Shown here one piece after another: positions 7,837 through 15,519 of a stretch of DNA of 38,939 nucleotides. Source of the DNA: Elusimicrobiota bacterium. Lineage in GTDB: Bacteria > Elusimicrobiota > Elusimicrobia > Elusimicrobiales > UBA9959. Every line of letters starts with the position of its first letter. Position 1 is the first letter of the stretch. Under the pieces are notes generated by a model. The model made no database searches. It was not told the DNA's origin and saw only the letters and a program-made list of their open reading frames with translations. The translations under genes and the position numbers were made by a program. The DNA lies in assembly GCA_018829985.1 (NCBI GenBank), contig JAHJSU010000297.1:1-38939 (forward strand), given 5' to 3'.

Positions 7837-8453
7837 CCCTCGTGTGTTTTTTTGTCACCCCTCCCCAAAAAAAGGGGCGACAACCCAGCCCTATACGTTC
7901 GAGCGAATAGGGACTAAGCTGCCGCCCGCAATGACGGCAGCCTTATTCCTACTCGAACGTGTGAGGAGCCTTTGGCTCCTTAGATAAGGCTATCCAAAAT
8001 ACTTTTGGCTCAAACAGCGAGCCTTTTAACTATGATATAAGTATAACAAAAAACACAACATCTGGCATACTTTCAGAATTGTGGCTCTTCCGGGTTTTCC
8101 GTGGGTCCGCACTACAGATTAACCACAAAGGACACAAAGTTGGCCGTCTGATAGGCATAGCCCTTGATACGGCACTGGCATAGCCTTGTCATTCCCGCAG
8201 GCTGTTGGCGGGAATCCAGTAAATTCTTCTTCTCTAATGGTTCCCCGCCTATCCGCCTAAGGCGGACGGGGAAGACGGAAAGCTTTATCTTTGTGCGCTT
8301 AGTGGTTTATTCAGCATTAATCCGCACTATCCAGCCATGAGCTCACAGTTGTCACCCATGCTAAACCCGGAAGAGCCCCAAATTGTCTTAAAAACCCTTG
8401 GAACGCGCGAAAAATTTGCCGGCTCCTCTTAGATAAGCGTCGGTAGTTCCGAT
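7837..8453. repeat. Spacer of about 600 bp built of nested inverted repeats
   Basis: No gene seen. The outermost arms are GGCTCTTCCGGGTTT (about 8083-8097) and its complement AAACCCGGAAGAGCC (about 8363-8378). Inside them lie CCACAAAGGACACAAAG (about 8122-8138) facing CTTTGTGCGCTTAGTGG (about 8291-8307), then the dispersed CATAGCCCTTGATACGGCAC word (about 8158-8177), a CATTCCCGC...GCGGGAATCC hairpin (about 8191-8217) and the palindrome CCGCCTAAGGCGG (about 8251-8263). The part from 7837 to about 8040 shows no clear structure. Confidence 0.6.
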
Positions 8454-9656
8454 TTATCGGTTAAGGACGCGTTTGAATTCTTTGGTCAGGGCGGGGACGA
8501 CCTGGAAGAGGTCGCCTATTATGCCGTAGGTGGCTATTTTAAAAATGGGCGCGTCCGGGTCCTTGTTTATCGCCACGATGACCTTGGAGGACTGCATCCC
8601 TATCAGATGCTGGATCTGCCCCGAAATGCCGCAGGCGATATAGAGCTTCGGACAAACCGTCTTTCCGGTCTGTCCCACCTGGTGCGAATACGGTATCCAG
8701 TCCGCGTCAACGGCCGCCCTTGACGCCCCGACCGCCGCGTTAAGCGTCTTGGCCAGCTCCCGTATCATCGCGAAATTTTCCGGCCCACCCAATCCCCGGC
8801 CGCCGGACACGACGATGTCGGCCTCCGCCAGGTTCACCGTCTCTTCTATTTCCGCCACGATGCCCGCCAGCCGGGTGCGCGACTTCATCACTTCTTCCGG
8901 GTAGCTTTTCCTTATAACTTCGGCTGTGCGGGATTTGTCTGTGGCGGCCTCTTTCATGACCTTGTGCCGGACCGTGGCCATCTGCGGCCTGTGGTTCGGC
9001 GTTATGATGGTGGCCATGATGTTGCCGCCGAACGCCGGGCGCGTCTGCAGCAGGAGCCGTTCCTTTTCGTCTATGTCCAAACCGGTGCAGTCGGCGGTGA
9101 GCCCGGCGTTTATCCTGACCGCGACGCGCGACACCAGGCTTCTGCCGATGGTGGTAGCGCCGCAAAGGATTATCTCCGGCGCGTATTCCTGGGCGAGTTT
9201 CACAAGGACTTCCGTGTACGGGTCGTCCTGGAAAGCGGCCAGCGCGGGATGGTCCACGAAATAGATCTTCTCCGCTCCGCGCTCCGAGAGCTCCGCTATC
9301 CTGGACTCTACGGCGCTTCCCAGCAGGACCGCGCAGAGCTTGACGCCCAGCTTGTCGGCGAGCTTTCTCCCCTCGCCGAGAAGCTCAAAGGAGATGGATT
9401 GTATGACGCCCTTTTTCTGCTCGCAGAAAACCCAGACGTCCTTGTAGCGGGAAAGGTCTTGTTTTACACACGCGTCTTCCTTCAGCTCTATGGCGTTGAA
9501 CTCGCAGCTCTCCACGCACGCGCCGCAGAAAGTGCACTTGGCCATGTCTATTACGGCCTTTTTGTTGGCTATGTGTATGGCGTCAAACGGGCACGCCTCC
9601 ACGCAGAGCGTGCAGCCGTTGCACTTGTCAAGGAAGATGGTTATTGAGCCGGCCAT
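8454..9656 (-). CDS. etfA: Electron transfer flavoprotein alpha subunit with N-terminal 2[4Fe-4S] ferredoxin domain
   Basis: 400 residues against about 320 for ordinary EtfA. The extra N-terminus is a two-cluster ferredoxin domain: Cys12-15-18-22 and Cys41-44-47-51. The EtfA N-terminal domain follows (about 70-260), then the FAD domain with SGGRGLGGPENF (284-295), VGASRAAVDADW and the SGQIQHLIGM plus INKDPDAPIFKIATYGIIGD blocks. Ferredoxin-fused EtfA is known from bifurcating acyl-CoA reductase complexes such as CarE of Acetobacterium. With the adjacent EtfB and acyl-CoA dehydrogenase, the likely role is cytosolic electron transfer or flavin-based bifurcation to or from an acyl-CoA. There is no Shine-Dalgarno; a repeat arm occupies its place. 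Confidence 0.95.
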   Translation of the reverse strand: MAGSITIFLDKCNGCTLCVEACPFDAIHIANKKAVIDMAKCTFCGACVESCEFNAIELKEDACVKQDLSRYKDVWVFCEQKKGVIQSISFELLGEGRKLADKLGVKLCAVLLGSAVESRIAELSERGAEKIYFVDHPALAAFQDDPYTEVLVKLAQEYAPEIILCGATTIGRSLVSRVAVRINAGLTADCTGLDIDEKERLLLQTRPAFGGNIMATIITPNHRPQMATVRHKVMKEAATDKSRTAEVIRKSYPEEVMKSRTRLAGIVAEIEETVNLAEADIVVSGGRGLGGPENFAMIRELAKTLNAAVGASRAAVDADWIPYSHQVGQTGKTVCPKLYIACGISGQIQHLIGMQSSKVIVAINKDPDAPIFKIATYGIIGDLFQVVPALTKEFKRVLNR

Positions 9657-9724
9657 AAGATAAGAAGGGTAGAGGGGATAGGGTAGAGGGTAGAATCAGA
9701 AGCCTATACCCTATACCCTTTCTT
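9657..9724. repeat. Intra-operon inverted repeat between etfB and etfA
   Basis: GGGTAGAGGGGATAGGGTAG (9669-9688) and more of the same word face CCTATACCCTATACCC (about 9703-9718). It lies between two genes that should be made in equal amounts, directly before the etfA start codon on the minus strand. Confidence 0.7.
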
Positions 9725-10507
9725 TTACGCCGCTATGTCCTTCAATAATTCAACCAGCTCCGCGGCAACGTCCGCCGTGTCGCCTTTGAGCAGTTCGCCG
9801 CCTTTTCTCGGCTCGGGCGTAAAGATCTTGATCACCCGCGTGGGGGAGCCGTCCAGCCCCAATGACTCCGGCTCCGCCCCAATGTCATCCGCTGTCCATT
9901 TTGTTATTTTCACGGACTTTGCCCTCATCATGCCCTTTAATGACGGCAGGCGCGGCGTATTTATCTCTTTGACCACTGTGAGCAGGCATGGGAGCGGGGT
10001 TTCCACCGTGTCGTAGCCCTCTTCGGTCATGCGCTCCACCAAGGCCTTGTCAGCGGATATCTCCGCTATCTTTTTTACATAGGTAACCTGCGGAATGTCG
10101 AGGTGGGTGGAGATCCCGGGGCCGACCTGCGCGGTATCTCCGTCGGAGGCCTGTTTACCGCATAGGATCACGTCAAAAGCGCCGATCTTCCGTATCGCGG
10201 CCGCGAGCGTGTAGCTGGTGGCCCAGGTATCTGAGCCGGCAAATTTCCTGTCGCTCAGCAGGACGGCCTCGTCGCAGCCCAGCGAAACCGCCTCCCTCAG
10301 CGCGCTCTCGGCCTGCGGAGGGCCCATCGTGAGGACCGTGACCTTTCCGCCGAGACGCTCCTTCAGGCGGACGGCTTCCTCTATCGCGTAAGCGTCGAAC
10401 GGGTTTATGACGCTTTCCACCCCTTCCCGGATAAGCGTGTTCGTCAGCGGATCTATCCTGACGTCCGTGGTGTTCGGCACCTGTTTTATGCAGACGATTA
10501 TGTGCAT
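9725..10507 (-). CDS. etfB: Electron transfer flavoprotein beta subunit, bifurcating-type
   Basis: 260 residues from the ATG at 10507 (MHIIVCIKQVPNTTDVRIDP); a further in-frame start at 10534 would add nine residues and is less family-like. Diagnostic blocks are INPFDAYAIEEAV, VTVLTMGPPQAESALREAVS, LLSDRKFAGSDTWATSYTLA and CGKQASDGDTAQVGP, which bind FAD/AMP. The SDR.FAGSDTWATS block is the pattern seen in Etf groups that include bifurcating members. The product pairs with the EtfA encoded downstream to form the heterodimer. The ribosome site is weak. Confidence 0.94.
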   Translation of the reverse strand: MHIIVCIKQVPNTTDVRIDPLTNTLIREGVESVINPFDAYAIEEAVRLKERLGGKVTVLTMGPPQAESALREAVSLGCDEAVLLSDRKFAGSDTWATSYTLAAAIRKIGAFDVILCGKQASDGDTAQVGPGISTHLDIPQVTYVKKIAEISADKALVERMTEEGYDTVETPLPCLLTVVKEINTPRLPSLKGMMRAKSVKITKWTADDIGAEPESLGLDGSPTRVIKIFTPEPRKGGELLKGDTADVAAELVELLKDIAA

Positions 10508-10534
10508 GTTATTTATGTGGCCGCCCAGGTTCAC

Positions 10535-10677
10535 TGTTCAAAGGTTCAGCGGTTCAACGGTTAAACTCCCAGATGTCTATGGATAACCCAGGCGCATTCG
10601 CGCTGCCGTTCTCGGATTCATAATCTGCAAAAGATAACCTTGAACCGTGAACCCTGAACCTGTCAACCCGCGCAGTT
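10535..10677. repeat. Inverted GGTTCA/TGAACC repeat between acyl-CoA dehydrogenase and etfB genes
   Basis: The left arm (about 10528-10566) consists of AGGTTCACTGTTCAAAGGTT-type words. The right arm (about 10639-10670) reads CTTGAACCGTGAACCCTGAA then CCTGTC. Together they can form a long imperfect hairpin inside the presumed operon. The same word family recurs at 19529-19632. Confidence 0.7.
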
Positions 10678-11832
10678 CTATTTCTTCAGGCTCTCTTTTA
10701 TCATATTGGCCGCTATGATGTTGCGCTGGATCTGGTTCGTGCCCTCGTAAATCTGCGTGATCTTGGCGTCGCGCAGATATTTTTCCACCGGATATTCCCT
10801 CATGTAGCCGTAGCCGCCGAAGATCTGGACCGCGTCGGTGGCGACCTTCATCGCGGCGTCGCTGGCGAAAAGCTTCGACATCGCGGACTCCTTCGCCACG
10901 GACTTGGCGCCCGAGTCTATCATGCGGGCCGTCGCGTAGACCAGCGCGCGCGCCGCCTCCACCTGCGTGCCCATATCGGCCAGCATGTGCTGGATGCCCT
11001 GAAAATTAGAAATGGGCTGGTCGAACTGGACGCGCGTCCTGGCGTATTCGACGGCGTAATCCAGCGCGCCCTGCGCGATGCCGACCGCCTGCGCGCCCAC
11101 CCCGGGCCTGGCGCTGTCCAGCGTTTTCATGGCTATGATGAATCCCATGCCCTCTTTGGAGATCAGGTTTCCGGCGGGGACTTCGCAGTCGGTGAAGATG
11201 ACCTCCCGCGTGGCCGAGGCGCGTATTCCCAGCTTCTTCTCCTTCTTGCCGAAGTCCATGCCTTTTGCGCCCTTTTCGACGATGAAAGCGCTGGCGCCTC
11301 TGGCGCCCCTGGCTTTGTCGGTGAGCGCTATGACCGTGTATACTTCGGCCTCTCCCGCGTTCGTTATCCACTGCTTGGTCCCGTTCAATATGTAGCGGTC
11401 GCCCTCTTTCCTGGCGGTTGTCTTTATCGAGCCGGCGTCGGAGCCGGCTCCGGCTTCGGTTATGCAGAACGCGGCGAGCCGTTTCCCTTGGGCGATGTCG
11501 GGCAGGAATTTCTTCTTCTGCTCGTCCGAGCCGTACAGCAGTATCGGGAACGTCCCCAGGCCCGTTCCCCCGTATCCGAGCGCTATGCCCGCGCAGGCCC
11601 GGGACAGTTCCTCGGTTACGAGGCACATATCCATAACGCCGCCGCCCAGGCCGCCGTATTGTTCCGGTATATATATCCCGAAAAGATCGCTGTCGGCCAG
11701 GATTTTCATTATCGGCCAGGCGAACTCCTCGGTCTCGTCGTAATGAGCCGCGACCGGCTTTATCTTCTCGTCGGCTATCTTTTTGGCGAGATCGCGTATC
11801 ATCACCTGCTGTTCGGTCAGTAAATAATCCAT
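10678..11832 (-). CDS. Acyl-CoA dehydrogenase (short-chain type)
   Basis: 384 residues, standard length. FAD-binding and substrate blocks: CITEAGAGSDAGSIKTTA, WITNAGEA, GIRASATREV, and the C-terminal YEGTNQIQR with the presumed catalytic base at Glu363. It is closest in layout to butyryl-CoA or short-chain dehydrogenases. It lies upstream of etfB and ferredoxin-fused etfA in the same direction, so the three probably form one acyl-CoA dehydrogenase/Etf unit. It could run as a bifurcating reductase of an enoyl-CoA. The substrate cannot be read from sequence. AAGGAGG directly precedes the ATG, the strongest ribosome site of the unit. Confidence 0.94.
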   Translation of the reverse strand: MDYLLTEQQVMIRDLAKKIADEKIKPVAAHYDETEEFAWPIMKILADSDLFGIYIPEQYGGLGGGVMDMCLVTEELSRACAGIALGYGGTGLGTFPILLYGSDEQKKKFLPDIAQGKRLAAFCITEAGAGSDAGSIKTTARKEGDRYILNGTKQWITNAGEAEVYTVIALTDKARGARGASAFIVEKGAKGMDFGKKEKKLGIRASATREVIFTDCEVPAGNLISKEGMGFIIAMKTLDSARPGVGAQAVGIAQGALDYAVEYARTRVQFDQPISNFQGIQHMLADMGTQVEAARALVYATARMIDSGAKSVAKESAMSKLFASDAAMKVATDAVQIFGGYGYMREYPVEKYLRDAKITQIYEGTNQIQRNIIAANMIKESLKK

Positions 11833-11849
11833 GATTGCCTCCTTATTTA

Positions 11850-11970
11850 ACGGCTAGACAGCTGGACGGCTGGACGGCTGGGCTGTCTGGCTGCCTAGCT
11901 GCCTAGCTGTCTCGCTGTCCAGCTGATCTGGCTGTCTAGCTGCCCCGCTGTCCAGCCGTCTAGCTGCCCC
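11850..11970. repeat. Tandem CTAGCTGTCTGG-type repeat array
   Basis: About a dozen degenerate copies of a 7-9 base word (CTGTCTGG, CTGCCTAG, CTGTCCAG, GACGGCTG) fill the gap between purA and the acyl-CoA dehydrogenase gene. The array overlaps the last codons of purA, supplying GGC AGC TAG (Gly-Ser-stop). The words are partly self-complementary (CTAG, CAGCTG), so the transcript can fold in many registers. Confidence 0.75.
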
Positions 11971-12988
11971 GTCTCAGGTCTATCACATCCAGCAGTCCCG
12001 GGCCGTAGGAAATAAGGGCAAGTCTGGGATACGGGTAGATGTCTGAAAGGGCTTTTATTTTTTTAATAAAAGCTTTAGCCTCCGGCGTGAACTGCGCCGG
12101 CGTTCTGGCGGCGGCGTTGCCTTCAAAGGTGTCTATATGGGTTACCGCCAGTTTGGTGGCGGAATTTATGGAGATGGTCCTGAAGGCCGTGCGCTCCTCA
12201 AAGACGCCTATGCGCCTTAAACGCCCGCTCACCGAGCCCACTTCCCGGCCCTTGGTATGATGAACGCTCAGCGCCGCCTCGTCTTTAACCTCGCTCTCAA
12301 GCGGGCCCGGGCCCACCCTGCTCACATAAGGCTTGAAGATGGCGTAAACGTCGCGCACATATTTCGGGCCCAGTCCCGCCTCGGCCAGGAACGTGGAGGC
12401 GGTGGTGTCCCTTGAGGTGACATAAGGGTATTCACCGTGCAGCAGAGAGAGCTTCATGCCCTGGGTGCCCTCCAGAAGTATATCAGCGCCCCTCTGCAGG
12501 GATTTATTAAGAAGGCCGGTCACTTCCCTGATATAGGCTTTGAGCCTGGGTTCGTCCTTCGCGAATCTTATCGGCTTTCTTTCGATGCGCGCCTTTACGG
12601 CTTCGCCAAGGCCCGTGCCCACGCTGCCGATGCTCTTCATCATGCGGACGTCGTCCCGTTCCTTTTCCATCTGCCGCGGAGTGATCACCACGGCGTTCGG
12701 GTCTATGATCAGGCGGCCGCCTGAGCCGGTTTCGGCCATTTCCCTTAAAAGCCAGTCGGTTATTATATAAGTGCCGGCGCCGAGGACCAGTTTGGTCTTT
12801 TTATTTACGAAACCGGCCGGTATCGATTTGAGCGCGTAGATACGGTCCTTGTAAAAAACCGTATGTCCGGCATTGGGGCCGCCCACCTTTATGGCGTACT
12901 GGTAATTGCCTTTGCAGGCCAGGTAGGCGCAGATCTTGCCCTTGCCTTCGTCTCCGGCCTGGCCGCCCACGATTATGTCAACCGGCAT
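11960..12988 (-). CDS. purA: Adenylosuccinate synthetase, short archaeal-length form
   Basis: 342 residues, against about 430 for usual bacterial PurA, and close to archaeal enzymes. It catalyses IMP + Asp + GTP to adenylosuccinate. The P-loop-like GGQAGDEGKGK carries the catalytic base at Asp13, and GPNAGHT gives His42; both are retained. Other blocks are GSVGTGLGEAVKARI, ILLEGTQGMKLSLLHGEYPYVTSRDTTAS and GSVSGRLRRIGVFEE. Retention of Asp13 argues against the phage PurZ variant, which lacks it. purB lies just upstream in the same direction. GGAGGA precedes the ATG. The C-terminal Gly-Ser-stop is encoded by the adjoining repeat array. Confidence 0.93.
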   Translation of the reverse strand: MPVDIIVGGQAGDEGKGKICAYLACKGNYQYAIKVGGPNAGHTVFYKDRIYALKSIPAGFVNKKTKLVLGAGTYIITDWLLREMAETGSGGRLIIDPNAVVITPRQMEKERDDVRMMKSIGSVGTGLGEAVKARIERKPIRFAKDEPRLKAYIREVTGLLNKSLQRGADILLEGTQGMKLSLLHGEYPYVTSRDTTASTFLAEAGLGPKYVRDVYAIFKPYVSRVGPGPLESEVKDEAALSVHHTKGREVGSVSGRLRRIGVFEERTAFRTISINSATKLAVTHIDTFEGNAAARTPAQFTPEAKAFIKKIKALSDIYPYPRLALISYGPGLLDVIDLRRGS

Positions 12989-13093
12989 GTGTCCTCCGCA
13001 AGGGGAAAGGGTTTTAGGTGTTAAGGTCTTTAGGGTTTAAGGGATGGGAAATATTAAGAAATCGTTCCCTTAAACCCTTCGCCCCTAAAACCC
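12989..13093. repeat. Inverted TTTAGGG/CCCTAAA repeat between purB and purA
   Basis: The left arm (about 13003-13048) carries AAAGGGTTTTAGGTGTTAAG and TTTAGGGTTTAAGGG words. The right arm (about 13066-13105) carries TCCCTTAAACCCTTCGCCCC then TAAAACCCTTAACCCC. The arms can pair over about 40 bases. The right arm overlaps the purB 3' end, giving its final Gly codon and TAA stop. Confidence 0.75.
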
Positions 13094-14473
13094 TTAACCC
13101 CTTCCTATTTTCCGGGCTATTTTTGCCGCGAGGCCGGTATAGGGTTTGGCGATAAGCGCCAAAAGCTCCTTTTTAACTTTTTCCTTTACCGTCAGCCGGC
13201 CTATAAAATTTTCAAGGTCCGCGCGCGTGATCTTGCGGCCGCGCGTAAATTTTTTGAGGGCTTCATACGGGTTTTTAAAATCTTCGCGCCTCAGAACCGT
13301 CTGCAAAGCTTCGGCGTAGATTTCCGGGTGGTTTTCAAGCTCTTCGGCGGAGGCGCCGGCGTTTACTTCCGAACGCCGCAAGCCCTCCGCGAGCGAGCGC
13401 CAGGCGATGAAACTGTGCGCGAAGGCCGCCCCGAAATTGCGTTCCACGGTGGAATCGGAGAGGTCGCGCTGAAGCCGCGAGACCGGCAGTTTGGCCGAAA
13501 AGAAAGAAAGCAGGGCGTTCGCAAGGCCGAGGTTGCCCTCCGCGTTCTCGAACTGTATGGGGTTTATTTTCTGCGGCATCGTGGAGGAGCCCGTTTCGCC
13601 CGCCATGTTTTTCTGGATAACCAGGTCCGAGCTGATGTAGCGCCACATGTCCTGCGCAAGGTCCAGCAGCACCGTGTTGGCCCTTCTTAACGCGTCAAAA
13701 AGCTCGGCGTAGGTGTCGTGCGGCTCTATCTGGGTGGCGGCCGGATTTAAGACCAGTTTTATCGCGAGCCCTTTATTGGCAGCGGCGGTCATCTTTGCCG
13801 AAAAAGCCGGCCAGTCTATTGCCGGATAAGCCGCCAGGTGGGCGTTGTAATTGCCCGCTGCGCCCGAAAATTTGACCGAGATCTCCGACCTCTCAAGCGT
13901 TGTTATCTGTTTCTGAAGCCGGGCCGCGAAAACGGCGAATTCCTTGCCGAAAGTGGTGCCGACGGCGGGCTGGCCGTGGGTGCGCGCGAGCAGCGGGACT
14001 TCGCCGTAGAGCTTTGCCCGGAGTTTGAGCTCCGAGAGCAGCTCTTTCAGGGCCGGCAGCATTACGGCGCTTAAGGCGCGCGACAGCATAAGAGCGTAGG
14101 CGAAATTGTTTATATCTTCCGAGGTAAGGGCGAAATGGACGAATTCAGCGAGGTCTTTAAGCGTGGTGCGCGAGAGCCTTTCCTTTATGAAATATTCCGC
14201 CGCTTTCACATCGTGCCTGGTTCGCGCCTCAAGGGCTTTTATCCTTCGCGCCCCGCCGGCGGAAAGGTCTTTAAGAGCGGTGAGAACGGCCAGTTCTTTT
14301 TTTGACAGCCGCCTGATGCCGGTCTTCGGATAGCCGCACAACAGGGAAAAGTAGAGAATTTCCACTTCCAGCCGGTGGCGCTGGAGCGCTCTCTCGCTGA
14401 AATATGCGGCCAGCGGCGCCGAGAGAGAGCTGTATCTGCCGTCCAGGGGACTGATAGCGTTAAGAGTATCCAT
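13094..14473 (-). CDS. purB: Adenylosuccinate lyase (E. coli-type)
   Basis: 459 residues, the length of the E. coli-type enzyme. It cleaves adenylosuccinate to AMP and fumarate, and SAICAR to AICAR. The opening ISPLDGRYSS is typical. TSEDINN (117-123) and ARTHGQPA (163-170) carry catalytic/substrate residues, and GSSTMPQKINPIQFENAEG (295-313) is the fumarase/aspartase superfamily signature with the flexible catalytic loop. It is followed by purA on the same strand, so both steps from IMP to AMP are linked. The ribosome site is weak. The upstream region, shared with motA, is A/T-rich with several TATAAT-like boxes. Confidence 0.96.
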   Translation of the reverse strand: MDTLNAISPLDGRYSSLSAPLAAYFSERALQRHRLEVEILYFSLLCGYPKTGIRRLSKKELAVLTALKDLSAGGARRIKALEARTRHDVKAAEYFIKERLSRTTLKDLAEFVHFALTSEDINNFAYALMLSRALSAVMLPALKELLSELKLRAKLYGEVPLLARTHGQPAVGTTFGKEFAVFAARLQKQITTLERSEISVKFSGAAGNYNAHLAAYPAIDWPAFSAKMTAAANKGLAIKLVLNPAATQIEPHDTYAELFDALRRANTVLLDLAQDMWRYISSDLVIQKNMAGETGSSTMPQKINPIQFENAEGNLGLANALLSFFSAKLPVSRLQRDLSDSTVERNFGAAFAHSFIAWRSLAEGLRRSEVNAGASAEELENHPEIYAEALQTVLRREDFKNPYEALKKFTRGRKITRADLENFIGRLTVKEKVKKELLALIAKPYTGLAAKIARKIGRG

Positions 14474-14525
14474 AAAATTTTACCCGCTTACCCCGCACTT
14501 TGGCCCGGCTCCCGAAAAAATGCGG

Positions 14526-14635
14526 AGCTTACATTATATTGTATTATATTATAGTTCCGTAACGATTATGTAACATGCGCCGCATATACTTTATATAAGT
14601 AACAGGAACATTTTTGCGCGAACCGAGGGAAAATC
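14526..14635. promoter_or_regulatory. Divergent promoter region between purB and motA
   Basis: The region is strongly A/T-rich against its surroundings. For purB (minus strand) TATAAT occurs at 14533-14538, 14543-14548 and 14548-14553. For motA (plus strand) TATACT at 14585-14590 is the best -10 candidate, with no clear -35. GAGGGA (14625-14630) is the motA ribosome site. Confidence 0.5.
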
Positions 14636-15412
14636 ATGGATAGAATGACGGTAATCGGTTTTACGCTGGGCGCCTTTGTCATGATATGGGGTATAGGCAC
14701 CTCAGGCATAGCCGATAAGCTGCTGAACCTGCACGGCATCGTGATCGTGCTGGGCGGGACTATCGCCGCCACGATCGTTAATACCTCATATAAGCGGTTC
14801 CTGACAGGCATCAAAGCCTTTGGCGATATCTTCCTGAAACACTCAATGCCCGGCGTGGAAGAGTGCGTGCGGACCGTGGTCCAGTTAAGCGATACCGCCC
14901 AGAAGCAGGGCGGCATAATGGCGCTTACTAATGTGGACGGCCGTTTTGCCGGCGGTTTCCTTAAAAGAGCCGTAAGCGTCGCCATGGTCAGCGCCCAATC
15001 GCAGGAAACCAGGAGCATACTTGAAGAGGAAATACGGCGCCGGCGGCTGAACATACAGGAAGATTCCAACTTCTACCGCACCATGGGCGTCTTGTCTCCG
15101 ATGTTCGGTCTTATCGGCACGCTTTTCGGCATCATCCAGACTTTAGGCAATATCTCCGACCCGTCGATGATCGGTAAATCCATGGCGACGGCCATCAGTT
15201 CGGCGTTTTTCGGCATCGCCCTTTCAAATCTCGTTTTCGTGCCCGTGGCCAATAAAATACGCCTCAGGGCCATGGACGAGACCCTGGTGCTGCAGCTGCT
15301 GCTTGAAGGCGTTATCGACATCATGTCCGGCAAGACCCCCCATTTGATAGAGATGCATCTGCGCGGCTATCAGCTTGAAGCGGCGGCCAAAGCCCCGGCC
15401 CCGAAAAAATGA
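14636..15412 (+). CDS. motA: MotA-type stator subunit
   Basis: 258 residues with four membrane segments (about 4-20, 30-48, 150-172 and 184-206). It matches MotA/PomA rather than ExbB/TolQ. It has the large cytoplasmic loop FLKRAVSVAM...RSILEEEIRRRR carrying the Arg/Glu cluster that contacts FliG, then LSPMFGLIGTLFGIIQTLGNISDPSMIGKSMATAISSAFFG and FVPVANKIRLRA with the conserved prolines. In the inner membrane it forms the ion channel with MotB and applies torque to a FliG-like rotor. No flagellar structural gene is in the window, but a FliG-containing fusion lies about 7 kb away (22723-24162). A GGGGCTA array separates it from motB. Confidence 0.93.
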   Translation: MDRMTVIGFTLGAFVMIWGIGTSGIADKLLNLHGIVIVLGGTIAATIVNTSYKRFLTGIKAFGDIFLKHSMPGVEECVRTVVQLSDTAQKQGGIMALTNVDGRFAGGFLKRAVSVAMVSAQSQETRSILEEEIRRRRLNIQEDSNFYRTMGVLSPMFGLIGTLFGIIQTLGNISDPSMIGKSMATAISSAFFGIALSNLVFVPVANKIRLRAMDETLVLQLLLEGVIDIMSGKTPHLIEMHLRGYQLEAAAKAPAPKK

Positions 15413-15415
15413 TAA

Positions 15416-15513
15416 GGGGCTAGGGGCTAGGGGCTAGGGGCTAGGGGCTAGGGGCTAGGGGCTAGGGGAATACATCCCTAGACGCTCGCCCCTACACGCT
15501 ATACGCTGCTTTT
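15416..15513 (+). repeat. (GGGGCTA)7 array plus opposing C-rich arm between motA and motB
   Basis: Eight GGGG runs spaced exactly seven bases apart (15416-15468) form a perfect tandem array of GGGGCTA. A looser C-rich arm (about 15475-15513) with CCCTAGACGC, CGCCCCTACACGC words follows and ends six bases before the motB ATG. On the transcript the G-rich strand could form a G-quadruplex or pair with the C-rich arm. There is no Shine-Dalgarno for motB. Confidence 0.85.
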
Positions 15514-15519
15514 TAACTT

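Noticed and set aside
8964-9647. Plus-strand open frame opposite etfA
   Set aside because: Shadow of the high-GC etfA codons; no domain or ribosome site.
10987-11823. Long plus-strand open frame opposite the acyl-CoA dehydrogenase gene
   Set aside because: Composition is that of a shadow frame (Arg/Gly/Tyr-rich, no domain), whereas the minus strand encodes all acyl-CoA dehydrogenase motifs.
11960-12988. PurZ, the phage 2-aminoadenine synthesis enzyme, suggested by short length
   Set aside because: Catalytic Asp13 is retained and purB is adjacent, as expected for ordinary PurA.
15416-15468. Regular seven-base repeats resembling a CRISPR or telomere array
   Set aside because: Units are contiguous with no spacers, so it is not CRISPR. 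The array is internal to an operon, so a telomere reading has no support.
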